Notes: generated by a model not told the origin, from the sequence alone. 64,000 nt of DNA from Duganella zoogloeoides (GCF_034479515.1 NZ_CP140152.1:4650001-4714000); one strand, 5' to 3'; shown: positions 35,057-44,310, counted from the first letter of the stretch. Made by a program: numbers and translations.

Positions 35057-35079
35057 AAGATGTATTTAATTTGCATGTT
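35057..35079. promoter_or_regulatory. NsrR-like operator upstream of flavohemoglobin gene
   Basis: AAGATGTATTT (35057-35067), one base, then ATTTGCATGTT (35069-35079) matches the NsrR consensus AAGATGyATTT-n-AAATrCATCTT at all of the first half and 8 of 11 positions of the second. It lies 57 bases before the hmp start, where a nitric-oxide-sensing repressor would act. No nsrR gene is in the window. Confidence 0.6.
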
Positions 35080-35135
35080 TAAAGATTTCTCGCTACACTG
35101 CTCACATTGCTTAACGACATGAAAAGGCCCGCACC

Positions 35136-36314
35136 ATGCTTAGCCCATCCCAGACCGCCCTGATCACCGCCACCGTGCCGCTGCTCGAAGCCCATGGCGA
35201 AACGCTCACGCGCCACTTCTACCAGACCCTTTTTGCCGATTTCCCGCAGGTGCTGCCGCTGTTTAACCAGTCCAACCAGAGCGGCGGCAACCAGCAGCGC
35301 GCGCTGGCGTCGGCAGTGCTGTGCTACGCGCGCCATATCGAATCGCTCGACAAACTGGGACCGCTGGTGGCCACCATCGTCAACAAGCACGTCTCGCTGC
35401 AAATCCTGCCCGAGCACTACCCGCTGGTGGGCGCCTCGCTGCTCAAGGCGATCCGCGAAGTGCTGGGCGCCGAGACCGCGACCGACGCCGTGATCGAGGC
35501 CTGGGGCGCCGCCTACGGCCAGCTGGCCGATATCCTGATCGGCGCCGAACGCAGCGCCTACGCCGCCCAAGAGCAGGCGCCCGGCGGCTGGCGCGGCACC
35601 CGCGCATTCCAGGTTGCGCGCAAGGCGGTGGAAAGCGCGGAGATCACCAGCTTCGTGCTGCGGCCCGTGGATGGCCTGCCGGTGATGGACTTCGCCCCCG
35701 GCCAGTACATCGGCGTGCGGCTCGACATCGACGGCAAGGAGCACAAGCGCCAGTACTCGCTGTCGGCGGCCAGCAACCTGGAGACGTACCGCATCAGCGT
35801 CAAGCGCGAGGCTGGTGGCATCGTCTCGAACCACCTGCACGACGCCATCGACACCGGCGCCGTCATCGACCTGTACGCACCATCGGGCGCCTTTACCTTG
35901 CAGCCGGGCGAGCGGCCGGTGGTCCTGATCAGCGGCGGCGTGGGCATCACGCCCACGCTGGCCATGCTGACCGCTGCGCTGCGCGCCAACCGCACCGTGC
36001 ACTTCATCCATGCCGCCCGCAACGGCCAGGTGCATGCGTTCCGCGAGCATATCGAAACGCTGGCCGGCCAGTACCCGCAACTGCACCATCATTTCTGCTA
36101 TGCGGCGCACGACGGCACGGGTGCGGCGCCGCACGCCACCGGCTACCTGGACCAGGCGCTGCTGGCGCAATGGCTGCCATCCACCGATGTCGATGCGTAC
36201 TTCCTCGGCCCCACTGCCTTCATGCGCAGCGTGAAAGCCAGCCTGCGCGCGCTGGGCGTACCGGATGCGCAGGCGCGGTACGAATTCTTCGGTCCCGCCG
36301 AGGCGATGCTGTAA
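35136..36314 (+). CDS. hmp: Flavohemoglobin nitric-oxide dioxygenase
   Basis: The 392-residue protein has the Hmp order: a globin domain (residues 1-138; HFYQTLFADFPQVLPLF, proximal His in VNKHVSLQI), an FAD-binding domain (~150-255; RQYSLSAASN) and an NAD-binding domain (~262-390; VVLISGGVGITPTLAML and the C-terminal YEFFGPAEAML). It oxidises NO to nitrate using O2 and NADH in the cytoplasm. AAAAGG precedes the start. An NsrR-like site upstream suggests NO-dependent derepression. It sits inside the xyloglucan region but is functionally separate, with its own promoter. Confidence 0.95.
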   Translation: MLSPSQTALITATVPLLEAHGETLTRHFYQTLFADFPQVLPLFNQSNQSGGNQQRALASAVLCYARHIESLDKLGPLVATIVNKHVSLQILPEHYPLVGASLLKAIREVLGAETATDAVIEAWGAAYGQLADILIGAERSAYAAQEQAPGGWRGTRAFQVARKAVESAEITSFVLRPVDGLPVMDFAPGQYIGVRLDIDGKEHKRQYSLSAASNLETYRISVKREAGGIVSNHLHDAIDTGAVIDLYAPSGAFTLQPGERPVVLISGGVGITPTLAMLTAALRANRTVHFIHAARNGQVHAFREHIETLAGQYPQLHHHFCYAAHDGTGAAPHATGYLDQALLAQWLPSTDVDAYFLGPTAFMRSVKASLRALGVPDAQARYEFFGPAEAML

Positions 36315-36338
36315 CCGTTTGGCGAATTTCGTAACCGC
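36315..36338 (+). promoter_or_regulatory. Conserved XylR-type operator candidate, copy 4
   Basis: Plus-strand CCGTTTGGCGAATTTCGTAA plus CCGC matches the core of copy 3 at 19 of 24 positions. It has the same orientation relative to its gene and lies about 90 bases before the GH39 start. A candidate promoter follows: TTGCGG (36357-36362), 17 bases, CAGAAT (36380-36385). Confidence 0.55.
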
Positions 36339-36427
36339 GAAAACGCATTTTCAGTGTTGCGGCGACCAGGCGTCTCTTTCAGAATGGTGCACCCCATGGA
36401 CATGGTGCTACCAATGGAGAGAGACAA

Positions 36428-38002
36428 ATGCCAACCAAAAAAATCGCGCAACTGACATTACTCGCCGCCGCCGTCCTGGCGCCGGCATACACCTTCGCGC
36501 AAGACCGCGTCATCGACGTCAACGTCAAACAGGTAGCCGGCCCGCTGCCGGCCACCTTCAATTTTGCCGTGGGCGCCGGCCGTGCCAACGAAGGCCTGCG
36601 CGCCGACTGGCAGCAGCAGCTTGCCGAGATCAAGCGCGATGCCGGTTTCAAGTACATCCGCATGCACGGCCTGCTCACCGACGACATGGGCGTGTACCGC
36701 GTCGATGCGCAGGGCAAGGAACACTACAACTTCCAGTACATCGACGCGCTGTACGACTACCTGCTGAGCATCAAGGTCAAACCGTTCGTGGAACTGGGTT
36801 TCATGCCGTCGCAAATGGCCAGCGGCGACAAGACCATTTTCTGGTGGCGCGGTAACGTCACGCCGCCCAAGAATTACGAGGCGTGGGAGCGGCTGGTAAA
36901 AGCGCTCACCGCGCACTGGACCGAGCGCTATGGCGCCGACGAAGTGGCCAGCTGGTATTTCGAGGTGTGGAATGAGCCGAACCTGGACGGCTTCTGGGCC
37001 GGCACCCAGGACGAGTACTTCAAACTGTATGCGCACGCCGCGCGCGCCATCAAGAGCGTCGATGCGCGCTACCGCGTGGGCGGTCCCGCCACCGCCGGCG
37101 CCGCGTGGATCCCCGAGACCATCGCCTACGCCGACAGGAACCGTGTGCCGCTCGATTTCGTCAGCACCCACACCTACGGCGTGGGCCAGGGCTTCCTCGA
37201 CGAATACGGCACCACCGGCACGGTTCTGCTCAAGGACGATGGGGCGATCAGCAACGACGTGCTGCGCAACCGCAAGGAGATCGCAGCCTCCGCCATGCCC
37301 AGGCTGGAGCTGCACTACACCGAGTGGAGCTCGTCGTACACGCCGTCCGATCCTTCGCACGACAGCTATCACCAGGCCGCCTACATCCTGCAAAAGCTCA
37401 AACAGGTAGGCACGGCCGCGCAGTCGATGTCTTACTGGGTATTCACCGATATTTTCGAGGAAGCGGGACCGCGCATCGAAGCGTTCCACGGCGGCTTCGG
37501 CCTGATGAACACGCAGGGCATCAAGAAGCCCGCCTATTTCGCTTACCAGTTCCTCAACCGGCTGGCGCCAAACGAGTTGAAAAACACCGACGCCCGCTCG
37601 TACGCCACCACCGACGGGCAAGGCAATGCGCAGGTGCTGCTGTGGGATTACACCCATACCTTGCCGGAGAAGATCAACAACCAGCAGTACTTCGTGCAGG
37701 ACTTGCCAGCCAGGGACAAGGGCAAGGTGGCTGTCAATGTCGGCGGCCTGAAACCGGGCGCGTACACGCTCACCGTTTCGCAGGTGGGCTACAAACAGAA
37801 CGACGCCTACACCGGTTTTATCGCCATGGGTTCGCCCAGGCAGCTGACCAGGCCGCAGGTGACAGCGCTCAAGGCCCTGGCCACGGGCAAGCCGTCGGCG
37901 CAGCAGACGGTGCGAGTGGGAGCGGACGGGCGTTTTTCCACCAGCCTGCCGCTGCGCGAAAACGATGTCTACCTGCTCGATTTGCAGCAGGCCAGGCGCT
38001 AG
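36428..38002 (+). CDS. GH39 beta-xylosidase, exported
   Basis: The 524-residue protein has a signal peptide (LTLLAAAVLAPAYTFAQD). A GH39 TIM barrel follows, with acid/base Glu in FEVWNEPNLDGFW (about residue 181) and nucleophile Glu in LHYTEWSSSY (about 298), plus a C-terminal beta-sandwich. GH39 enzymes release xylose from xylo-oligosaccharides by retention. GGAGAGAGA precedes the start. The presence of operator copy 4 upstream ties it to the xylose regulon even though it is on the opposite strand and next to hmp. It broadens the locus from xyloglucan to xylan-derived oligosaccharides. Confidence 0.9.
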   Translation: MPTKKIAQLTLLAAAVLAPAYTFAQDRVIDVNVKQVAGPLPATFNFAVGAGRANEGLRADWQQQLAEIKRDAGFKYIRMHGLLTDDMGVYRVDAQGKEHYNFQYIDALYDYLLSIKVKPFVELGFMPSQMASGDKTIFWWRGNVTPPKNYEAWERLVKALTAHWTERYGADEVASWYFEVWNEPNLDGFWAGTQDEYFKLYAHAARAIKSVDARYRVGGPATAGAAWIPETIAYADRNRVPLDFVSTHTYGVGQGFLDEYGTTGTVLLKDDGAISNDVLRNRKEIAASAMPRLELHYTEWSSSYTPSDPSHDSYHQAAYILQKLKQVGTAAQSMSYWVFTDIFEEAGPRIEAFHGGFGLMNTQGIKKPAYFAYQFLNRLAPNELKNTDARSYATTDGQGNAQVLLWDYTHTLPEKINNQQYFVQDLPARDKGKVAVNVGGLKPGAYTLTVSQVGYKQNDAYTGFIAMGSPRQLTRPQVTALKALATGKPSAQQTVRVGADGRFSTSLPLRENDVYLLDLQQARR

Positions 38003-38228
38003 GCAAAATCGGCAAGTTTGCCGAAAAACCAGCGAACTCGCGAAATAACAACGCCTTCGGAACAGGCTGCACACACCACTTGCCTCAAGGAAAATAATTA
38101 ACTAAACTGCCTCGACAATGCTAACTTCCGGTTCCAGTCGCCGCGCCCCGCACTGGTTCCCCTGCCCTGTACCCCCCTCCCCTCGCCCCCGGGATCTCGA
38201 TCGCAGCATCCCTACTCACGGCGAAAAC

Positions 38229-39944
38229 ATGAATATCTCGAATCTCAAAATCGGCACCCGGCTCGCTGCCGGGTTCGCCATCGTACTGGTATTGCTGGTG
38301 ATGGTGGCAACGGTGGCCATCACCCGCATTCAAAGCATTAACGAGGCCGCCGCCACCATGCTGGACGACCGCTACGTCAAGGTCATGCTGACCAAATCGA
38401 TCCAGGACGAAGTGAACTTCCAGGCCAGGTTCATCCGCAACGCGACCATCGGCGCGCACGACCCTGCTGAAGTGACAACCTCGCTGGCCAAGCTCGAAGA
38501 ATCGGTGCAAAAGAACACCAAGATGCTCGAGCAACTGAAGGGCATGATCAACAGCGAGGCCGGCCAGCGCGCCTTCGACGCCATGGTGACCACCCGAGGC
38601 GCCTATGGCAAGGCGCGCGACACGGCCGTCAAGCTGCTGCGCGAGGGTAAGGCCGATGAGGCCGGCACCTACGTGCTGAAGGAATTGCGCCCGCCCCAGA
38701 ACGCTTTTTTTGATGCGCTCAAGGCGATGGTGGACGCCCAGGAAAAGCTGATGCGCGAGTCCGGCGAGCAGGTGCGTACCGATGGCCAGATCGCCATCAT
38801 GTCCACGCTGGTCCTCTCGAGCATTGCGGCGCTGGCGGCAATCGTGATCGGCGTGGTCATCACGCGTTCGATTACCACACCCGTCAACCGGGCCGTGGAA
38901 GTGGCGCGCACCGTGGCGGCCGGCGACCTGACCAGCCGCATCACGGTCACGTCGAAGGACGAGATCGGCATGCTGCTGACCTCGCTTTCGGCAATGAACG
39001 ACAACCTCAAGCACATCGTCGGCGAAGTACGCAGCGGCATCGAGGAAATCGCCACCGCCACCACCGAAGTCGCCAACGGCAATATGGACCTGTCCTCGCG
39101 CACCGAAGAGCAGGCCAGCGCGCTGGAAGAAACCGCCTCGTCGATGGAAGAACTGACGTCCACCGTCAAGCAGAACAGCGAGAACGCCCGTCAGGCCAAC
39201 CAGCTGGCGCAGTCTGCGGCAGCGGTTGCAATGCGCGGCGGCGACGTGGTGTCGCAGGTCGTGGAGACGATGGACTCCATCAACACGTCGTCAAGCAAGA
39301 TCGTCGACATCATCTCGGTAATCGACGGCATCGCCTTCCAGACCAACATCCTGGCGCTGAATGCAGCGGTGGAAGCGGCGCGCGCCGGCGAACAGGGCCG
39401 CGGCTTCGCGGTTGTGGCGTCGGAAGTGCGCAACCTGGCGCAACGCTCGGCCAGCGCCGCCAAGGAAATCAAGGTGCTGATCGGCGACTCGGTGGACAAG
39501 GTCGAAGCTGGTAACAAGCTGGTGAGCACCGCCGGCACCACCATGGACGAAGTAGTGGCCAGCGTGCACAAGCTCACCAGCATCGTCGGTGAAATCACGA
39601 CCGCCAGCCGCGAACAGGAAATGGGCATCGAACAGATCAATGAAGCGATCACGTCGATGGACACCGTGACCCAGCAGAACGCCGCGCTGGTGGAAGAAGC
39701 AGCAGCGGCCACGTCCGCCCTGCAGGAACAAGCCGGCAAGCTGGCGCAGGCAGTGAGCGTTTTCAAACTGGACGAGATGGCCTCACCAGCCACGGCGGCG
39801 CCGATGCGCAAGATGACGCGGCCGGTGGCTGCGCTCAAACCGGCTGTCAAAACGCCGGTGCGGCAACTGGCCAGCGCACCGAAACCCGCCCCGGCAACCA
39901 AAGTCTCCAGCCAGGTCAAGGAAACCGAGTGGGAAGAGTTTTGA
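38229..39944 (+). CDS. Methyl-accepting chemotaxis protein (four-helix-bundle sensor)
   Basis: The 571-residue receptor has an N-terminal transmembrane helix (~12-32), a ~155-residue periplasmic helical sensor of the 4HB type and a second transmembrane helix (~195-215). HAMP (~217-270) and a cytoplasmic signalling coiled coil with hairpin tip [20 protein letters not shown] follow. It ends T-E-W-E-E-F, a tail resembling the pentapeptide that tethers CheR/CheB. The start at 38229 places the basic-hydrophobic anchor at the N-terminus; the upstream Pro/Arg-rich frame is rejected. It directly follows the GH39 gene, but a role in sensing sugars is speculation. A strong terminator follows. Confidence 0.93.
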   Translation: MNISNLKIGTRLAAGFAIVLVLLVMVATVAITRIQSINEAAATMLDDRYVKVMLTKSIQDEVNFQARFIRNATIGAHDPAEVTTSLAKLEESVQKNTKMLEQLKGMINSEAGQRAFDAMVTTRGAYGKARDTAVKLLREGKADEAGTYVLKELRPPQNAFFDALKAMVDAQEKLMRESGEQVRTDGQIAIMSTLVLSSIAALAAIVIGVVITRSITTPVNRAVEVARTVAAGDLTSRITVTSKDEIGMLLTSLSAMNDNLKHIVGEVRSGIEEIATATTEVANGNMDLSSRTEEQASALEETASSMEELTSTVKQNSENARQANQLAQSAAAVAMRGGDVVSQVVETMDSINTSSSKIVDIISVIDGIAFQTNILALNAAVEAARAGEQGRGFAVVASEVRNLAQRSASAAKEIKVLIGDSVDKVEAGNKLVSTAGTTMDEVVASVHKLTSIVGEITTASREQEMGIEQINEAITSMDTVTQQNAALVEEAAAATSALQEQAGKLAQAVSVFKLDEMASPATAAPMRKMTRPVAALKPAVKTPVRQLASAPKPAPATKVSSQVKETEWEEF

Positions 39945-39975
39945 GGTAATTGTTCGCGCTGATCTTCGCTTTCGG

Positions 39976-40013
39976 AAATGCCGCACGGTGCCAGCCGTCG
40001 CGGCATTTTTCTT
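39976..40013 (+). terminator. Rho-independent terminator after the chemoreceptor gene
   Basis: AAATGCCGC (39976-39984) pairs with GCGGCATTT (40000-40008), extended by ACGG/CCGT inside, and is followed by TTCTT. Confidence 0.75.
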
Positions 40014-40068
40014 GCCCGGTGCACCTTGCTGGAACCGGCTACAATTTGATCCCTTCGAAAGGTTTCTC

Positions 40069-40512
40069 ATGACGATAGACTGGATCAACTTCGCACCGTG
40101 GAGCGCGCTTGCCGGCGGCCTGCTGATCGGCGCCGCCTGCGCCGCACTGATTTTATTCAACGGCAAAATCGCCGGCATCAGCGGCGTGCTGGGCGGCTTG
40201 CTCGGAGGCCTCGTCAAGCCGGCGCGCGGCAACATCGGCTGGCGCGCGGCCTTTATTGGCGGCCTGGTCGTCGCACCCGTAATCCATGCACTGGCGGCGC
40301 CCTTCCCGGCCGTCACGATAGCTGCGGACAACGCTGTGCTGATCGCAGCCGGCCTGCTGGTGGGCCTGGGCACGCGCTACGGCGCCGGCTGCACCAGCGG
40401 CCACGGTGTGTGCGGCGTCTCGCGCCGCTCGCCGCGTTCGATGGTGGCCACCGCCACCTTCATGCTGGCCGGCTTCGCCACCGTGTACCTCGTGCGCCAC
40501 GTGCTGGCCTAG
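40069..40512 (+). CDS. YeeE/YedE family membrane protein (first of pair)
   Basis: The 147-residue protein has about four hydrophobic helices and the YeeE/YedE motif [22 protein letters not shown]. These half-size proteins function in pairs and are linked to import of thiosulfate or other sulfur compounds in related systems; the conserved Cys lines the transport path. AAAGG precedes the start at 40069. The partner gene follows after nine bases and soxR overlaps that partner, so the three form an operon. Substrate is inferred from family only. Confidence 0.88.
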   Translation: MTIDWINFAPWSALAGGLLIGAACAALILFNGKIAGISGVLGGLLGGLVKPARGNIGWRAAFIGGLVVAPVIHALAAPFPAVTIAADNAVLIAAGLLVGLGTRYGAGCTSGHGVCGVSRRSPRSMVATATFMLAGFATVYLVRHVLA

Positions 40513-40521
40513 GAGCGGACC

Positions 40522-40938
40522 ATGCAAATATTGATCGCCTTGCTGGTGGGCCTGGTATTCGGACTGGGCCTGATCGTCTCCGGCATGACCGACCCGGCGC
40601 GGGTACTCGGTTTTCTCGACCTGGCCGGATTGTGGAACCCGTCGCTGGCGTTCGTGATGGGCGGCGCCATCGCGGTCGCGCTGCCGGCGTTCGTGGTGGC
40701 GGCCAGGCGCCAGCGCACCTTGACCGGCGCGCCACTGCAACTGCCCACCGCCACCCGCATCGACCGCCGCCTGGTACTGGGCGCGCTGGCCTTCGGCGCC
40801 GGCTGGGGACTGGCCGGCCTGTGCCCCGGCCCCGCGCTGGCGCTGATTGCCACTGGCAATGGCAAGGTGCTGGTGTTTGTGGCCAGCATGCTGGTGGGGA
40901 TGGGGATGTTCGAGGTGGTGGAGCGGTGGCGCCGATGA
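40522..40938 (+). CDS. YeeE/YedE family membrane protein (second of pair, DUF6691 type)
   Basis: The 138-residue membrane protein complements the preceding gene. It has GLGLIVSGMTDPARVLGFLD in the first half and the family Cys in GWGLAGLCPGPALALIATG near residue 100. Together the two would form a complete YeeE-like channel. AGGAG precedes the start. Its stop overlaps the soxR start (ATGA), which indicates translational coupling with a redox regulator. Confidence 0.88.
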   Translation: MQILIALLVGLVFGLGLIVSGMTDPARVLGFLDLAGLWNPSLAFVMGGAIAVALPAFVVAARRQRTLTGAPLQLPTATRIDRRLVLGALAFGAGWGLAGLCPGPALALIATGNGKVLVFVASMLVGMGMFEVVERWRR

Positions 40939-41399
40939 ACAGGATCGATCCGGAGAAAACCCAACTGACCGTGGGCGACGTGGCCAGCCGCAGCGGCGTG
41001 GCGGTATCCACCGTGCACTTTTACGAAGCCAAGGGGCTGATCAAGGGCTGGCGCACCGAGGGCAACCAGCGCAGGTATGGCCGCGGCGTGCTGCGGCAGA
41101 TCGCCGTGATCAAGGTGGCGCAGCGCACCGGCATCCCGCTCGAGACCATCAGCGCGTACCTGAAAAAGCTGCCGCAAGACCGCCTCATCAGCGCCAGGGA
41201 GTGGCGCAAGCTGGGCGAGAATTTTCGCGCCGAGCTCGACGAGCGCATCGCGCGCCTGACGCGGCTGCGCGACGAGCTCGATGGCTGCATCGGGTGCGGC
41301 TGCCTGTCCACCACCGAGTGCCCGCTGCGCAACGGCGACGATGCACTGGGCGCGACCGGGACGGGGGCGGTGCTGCTCGATCGACCGTTCGCGCCATGA
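40935..41399 (+). CDS. soxR: Redox-sensitive transcriptional activator SoxR
   Basis: The 154-residue MerR-family protein has an N-terminal winged helix (LTVGDVASRSGVAVSTVHFY), a dimerisation helix and the SoxR [2Fe-2S] ligand motif CIGCGCLSTTEC (about residues 118-129). Oxidation of the cluster by redox-cycling compounds activates target promoters. Unusually it is the third gene of a YeeE/YedE operon, overlapping the upstream stop by four bases. No soxS is present, as is usual outside enterics. The next gene converges 11 bases away with no terminator between. Confidence 0.94.
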   Translation: MNRIDPEKTQLTVGDVASRSGVAVSTVHFYEAKGLIKGWRTEGNQRRYGRGVLRQIAVIKVAQRTGIPLETISAYLKKLPQDRLISAREWRKLGENFRAELDERIARLTRLRDELDGCIGCGCLSTTECPLRNGDDALGATGTGAVLLDRPFAP

Positions 41400-41410
41400 C
41401 CGCGCGGCGC

Positions 41411-42217
41411 CTAGCCTAGCCCGAACTGTTTCCTCAAGCTCGCATCCACCGGGCCTGCCGGCATAAACCGGCGTAACTTGCTCAACAGCGATGCCGAACC
41501 TGGCGGCGTTTTGCGCATCTGCCATTTACCCAGGGCAGCCTCGACGATGGTCGCCGCCACGCTGTCGGGCGCAGGCGCGTTGTTGATTTCCCGCGCCACC
41601 GCAGCAGCAGACGCAGTGCGCTCGCGATCGTAGGCTGCAATGGTGGATTTGGCGGTCGGCGAATTGGCCTCCAGGCTGGTCTTGGCATACGCCGGCTCGA
41701 CCAGCGTGACGCGAATGCCGAACTGGCGCACTTCGTGATCGAGCGACTCCGACAATCCCTCGACCGCGTGTTTCGACGCCGAGTATAAGCCCATGTACGG
41801 CGCCGGCAGAAACCCCAGCACCGAGCTGATATTGACGATCCGCCCCGCGCGCTGTGCGCGCATCTGCGGCAGCACGGCCTGGATGGTGCGCATGGCGCCG
41901 AACACATTGGTCTCGAACATCACGTGCGCTTCGGCGATGCTGGTCTCCTCCACGGCGCCGGTCATGTTCACGCCGGCGTTGTTGACCAACACATCGATGC
42001 GGCCGGCGCGGCCGATGATGTCGGCAACGGCGCCTTGGACCGAGTCGGTATCGCGCACGTCCATCGCCACCAGCGTTACGCCTGGCAATGGCGCTGCCGT
42101 GGCCAGGTTGCGCACGGTACCGAACACCTGGCAGCCGCGCCGGGCAAACTGTTCGGCGGCCGTGCGGCCGATGCCGGACGAAACGCCGGTCACCAGTACT
42201 ACCTTGGGGGTGGTCAT
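41411..42217 (-). CDS. Short-chain dehydrogenase/reductase
   Basis: The 268-residue classical SDR has a nucleotide-binding motif [22 protein letters not shown] (about residue 86), catalytic Ser in [10 protein letters not shown] and Y-S-A-S-K (about residue 153). It belongs to the broad group of oxidoreductases acting on alcohols or ketones, and the substrate is unknown. The start at 42217 is preceded by AAGGAA. Two near-identical palindromic operators lie 42 and 103 bases upstream, so the gene is probably repressed by a TetR-like or similar dimeric regulator encoded elsewhere. Confidence 0.88.
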   Translation of the reverse strand: MTTPKVVLVTGVSSGIGRTAAEQFARRGCQVFGTVRNLATAAPLPGVTLVAMDVRDTDSVQGAVADIIGRAGRIDVLVNNAGVNMTGAVEETSIAEAHVMFETNVFGAMRTIQAVLPQMRAQRAGRIVNISSVLGFLPAPYMGLYSASKHAVEGLSESLDHEVRQFGIRVTLVEPAYAKTSLEANSPTAKSTIAAYDRERTASAAAVAREINNAPAPDSVAATIVEAALGKWQMRKTPPGSASLLSKLRRFMPAGPVDASLRKQFGLG

Positions 42218-42258
42218 GATATTTCCTTCCAAATCGAATGAAGTGAGGTCTGCATAAA

Positions 42259-42276
42259 ATATGACGATCATCATAT
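42259..42276. promoter_or_regulatory. Palindromic operator, proximal copy
   Basis: ATATGACGATCATCATAT consists of ATATGA and TCATAT half-sites around a six-base centre. It lies just upstream of the SDR gene. Confidence 0.6.
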
Positions 42277-42319
42277 TCCTGCGCAAAAAAAGTAGGGGTG
42301 TTGCCGCCCCCCCCCCTTT

Positions 42320-42337
42320 GTATGACGACCATCATAT
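42320..42337. promoter_or_regulatory. Palindromic operator, distal copy
   Basis: GTATGACGACCATCATAT differs from the proximal copy at two positions and is spaced 61 bases from it (about six helical turns). A run of eleven C residues lies between the two. Confidence 0.6.
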
Positions 42338-42384
42338 ATCAGTTTTTATTTCCGTGTATACCTAAATCTGGTGCCCCTGCCGCG

Positions 42385-44310
42385 TCAGGCGTTGGCGCCC
42401 CCAGCAACTTTCAAGGTCAGCGTAAATGTACTGCCCTGGCCTGCGCCAGCGCTGTGTGCGGCTACCTGGCCGCCGTGCAACGCGACGACTTCCCGCACCA
42501 GCGCCAGGCCGATACCGAGTCCGCCCTCGGACCGGTCCGTCGAGCGCTCGGCCTGGACGAACAGGTCGAAGACCCGGGGCAGCAGGTGGGCGTCGATGCC
42601 GATGCCATTGTCGCGCACCGCGATCGAGACGACCTGCCCGTGCCGCGCGATGTTGACGTCGATGCGGCCGCCGGGCGGCGTATATTTCGCAGCGTTGTTG
42701 AGCAAATTGACCAGCACCTGCGTCAGCCGTACCGGGTCGCCGACGATGGCCGCGCCACCGGCGTGACCGCTCGTCGTCAAGACGTGCTGGTGGGCCGCAA
42801 CCAGCGGTTGCGACTGTTCCATGGCAGCAGCAACTATCCCCATCGGGTCGATCACTGCCGTTTCGAGCTCGATCAGTCCGTGAGTGACGCGCGAGACGTC
42901 GAGCAGGCTGTCCACCAGCGCGGTCAGGTGGCGCACCTGCCGGCCGATCATCTGGCCCGACCTGCGCACCAGCGCTTCATCGGACGGCTTCAATTGCAGC
43001 AGGTGCGCTGCGGACGTGATCGGCGCCAGCGGGTTGCGCAGCTCGTGGGCCAGCATGGCGAGGAATTCGTCCTTGCGACGATCCTGCTCCTGCAATGAAC
43101 AATAGAGCCTGGCGTTTTCGAACCCGGTGGCAGCGATCGACGCCAGCTGCATCAGAATGGCTTCGTCCTCGACCGTGAAATCGCCATCGATCTTGTCCAC
43201 CGCTTCGATCAGGCCGAGATGTTTGCCGGCACGGTCGATCAGGGGCACCGCCAGCCGGCCCGATGCAGGCACAGGCGCGGCGGATGCGTAGTGCTCCGAC
43301 TGCGATACGGCATTGACCGTCACCACGCCGGTGTCGGCATCGGCCAGCGAGACGATGGCCTGGTGCGCCCCCAGGGTTGCGCGCACTTCCGCCACCAGCG
43401 TCTTTGCGATCTCATCGGACGAAAGTATCTTGTGCAAGGTGCGCGCCGCCTGCGCAACCTTGCCGAGCAGCGCGCTGGTGTGCTGCTCGCGATCGAGCCG
43501 CTGTGCCAGCGCCAGTTCGGCCATGACCATGTCGTGGATATCGGTGTTGGCCCCGATCCATTCGCGTACCGAACCGTCGGCCGCCAGGATGGGCACGCCC
43601 TTGACGGCGGTCCAGCGGTAGCTGCCGTCCGTGCGCCGTATCCGGTAACTGGTTTCAAACACGGAGCGCGCCGCCACGCAGGTGTGCCACAGCGCCTCGG
43701 TGGGCGCGCGGTCATCGGGATGCAGGGCGTCGAGCCAGCCGAATTCCTTCCACTGCTCGTAGGTCTGCCCGGTGAATGCGCGCCACGACGGCGAATCTTC
43801 GAGCACGCGGCCATCGGCCGTGTTGGTCCACACGATTTGCGAGGTAGCCATCACGAGCGAGCGGAACCGTTCTTCGCGCAGGCGCAGCGCATTCTCGCTC
43901 TCCACCCGCTCGGTGATGTCTTCATGCATCAGCATCACTTCGACGATATTGCCCTCGCCATCCTTGATCGGATGCGCGCGCGCGGTCACCCAGCGCGCCG
44001 GCCCTTCGCCGCCGAGCGCACTGACGTCATAGCGGGCCGCCGGGATCTTCACCGACTCCCCCTCGACAGCACGGCGAAGCAGCACCGCGATACCGCTCTC
44101 GACCAGTTGCGGATCGGTCAGCACGTTGTAATCGGCGCTGAAAACGAAGTCGCGCAAGGCCGTGCCCTCGTGAATTTGCCACAGGTTTTCCCAGGCCTTG
44201 TTTACCCGGATCGTGCGCCCGTCCGGTGCCAGGATCTGGATGCTGACCGGCGCCTGTTCGAAGAGCTCCTGGTAACGGCGCAGGGAGAATTGGGGCGTTG
44301 CGGTCGGCAT
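42385..44310 (-). CDS. PAS-PAS-GAF sensor histidine kinase
   Basis: The 641-residue cytoplasmic kinase contains two PAS domains (~10-130 and ~145-265), a GAF domain (~285-410; [20 protein letters not shown]), HisKA with the phospho-acceptor His in [12 protein letters not shown] (about residue 421) and an ATPase domain with N box [12 protein letters not shown]1 VRDNGIGID and G2 [11 protein letters not shown]. No transmembrane segment is present, so the signal is intracellular or soluble. No response-regulator gene lies nearby, making it an orphan kinase. Ligand unknown. Confidence 0.9.
   Translation of the reverse strand: MPTATPQFSLRRYQELFEQAPVSIQILAPDGRTIRVNKAWENLWQIHEGTALRDFVFSADYNVLTDPQLVESGIAVLLRRAVEGESVKIPAARYDVSALGGEGPARWVTARAHPIKDGEGNIVEVMLMHEDITERVESENALRLREERFRSLVMATSQIVWTNTADGRVLEDSPSWRAFTGQTYEQWKEFGWLDALHPDDRAPTEALWHTCVAARSVFETSYRIRRTDGSYRWTAVKGVPILAADGSVREWIGANTDIHDMVMAELALAQRLDREQHTSALLGKVAQAARTLHKILSSDEIAKTLVAEVRATLGAHQAIVSLADADTGVVTVNAVSQSEHYASAAPVPASGRLAVPLIDRAGKHLGLIEAVDKIDGDFTVEDEAILMQLASIAATGFENARLYCSLQEQDRRKDEFLAMLAHELRNPLAPITSAAHLLQLKPSDEALVRRSGQMIGRQVRHLTALVDSLLDVSRVTHGLIELETAVIDPMGIVAAAMEQSQPLVAAHQHVLTTSGHAGGAAIVGDPVRLTQVLVNLLNNAAKYTPPGGRIDVNIARHGQVVSIAVRDNGIGIDAHLLPRVFDLFVQAERSTDRSEGGLGIGLALVREVVALHGGQVAAHSAGAGQGSTFTLTLKVAGGANA

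Noticed and set aside
38030..38060. Fifth copy of the XylR-type motif downstream of GH39 (GCGAAATAAC)
   Set aside because: Only a seven-base core matches, the rest diverges, and no gene of the regulon follows.
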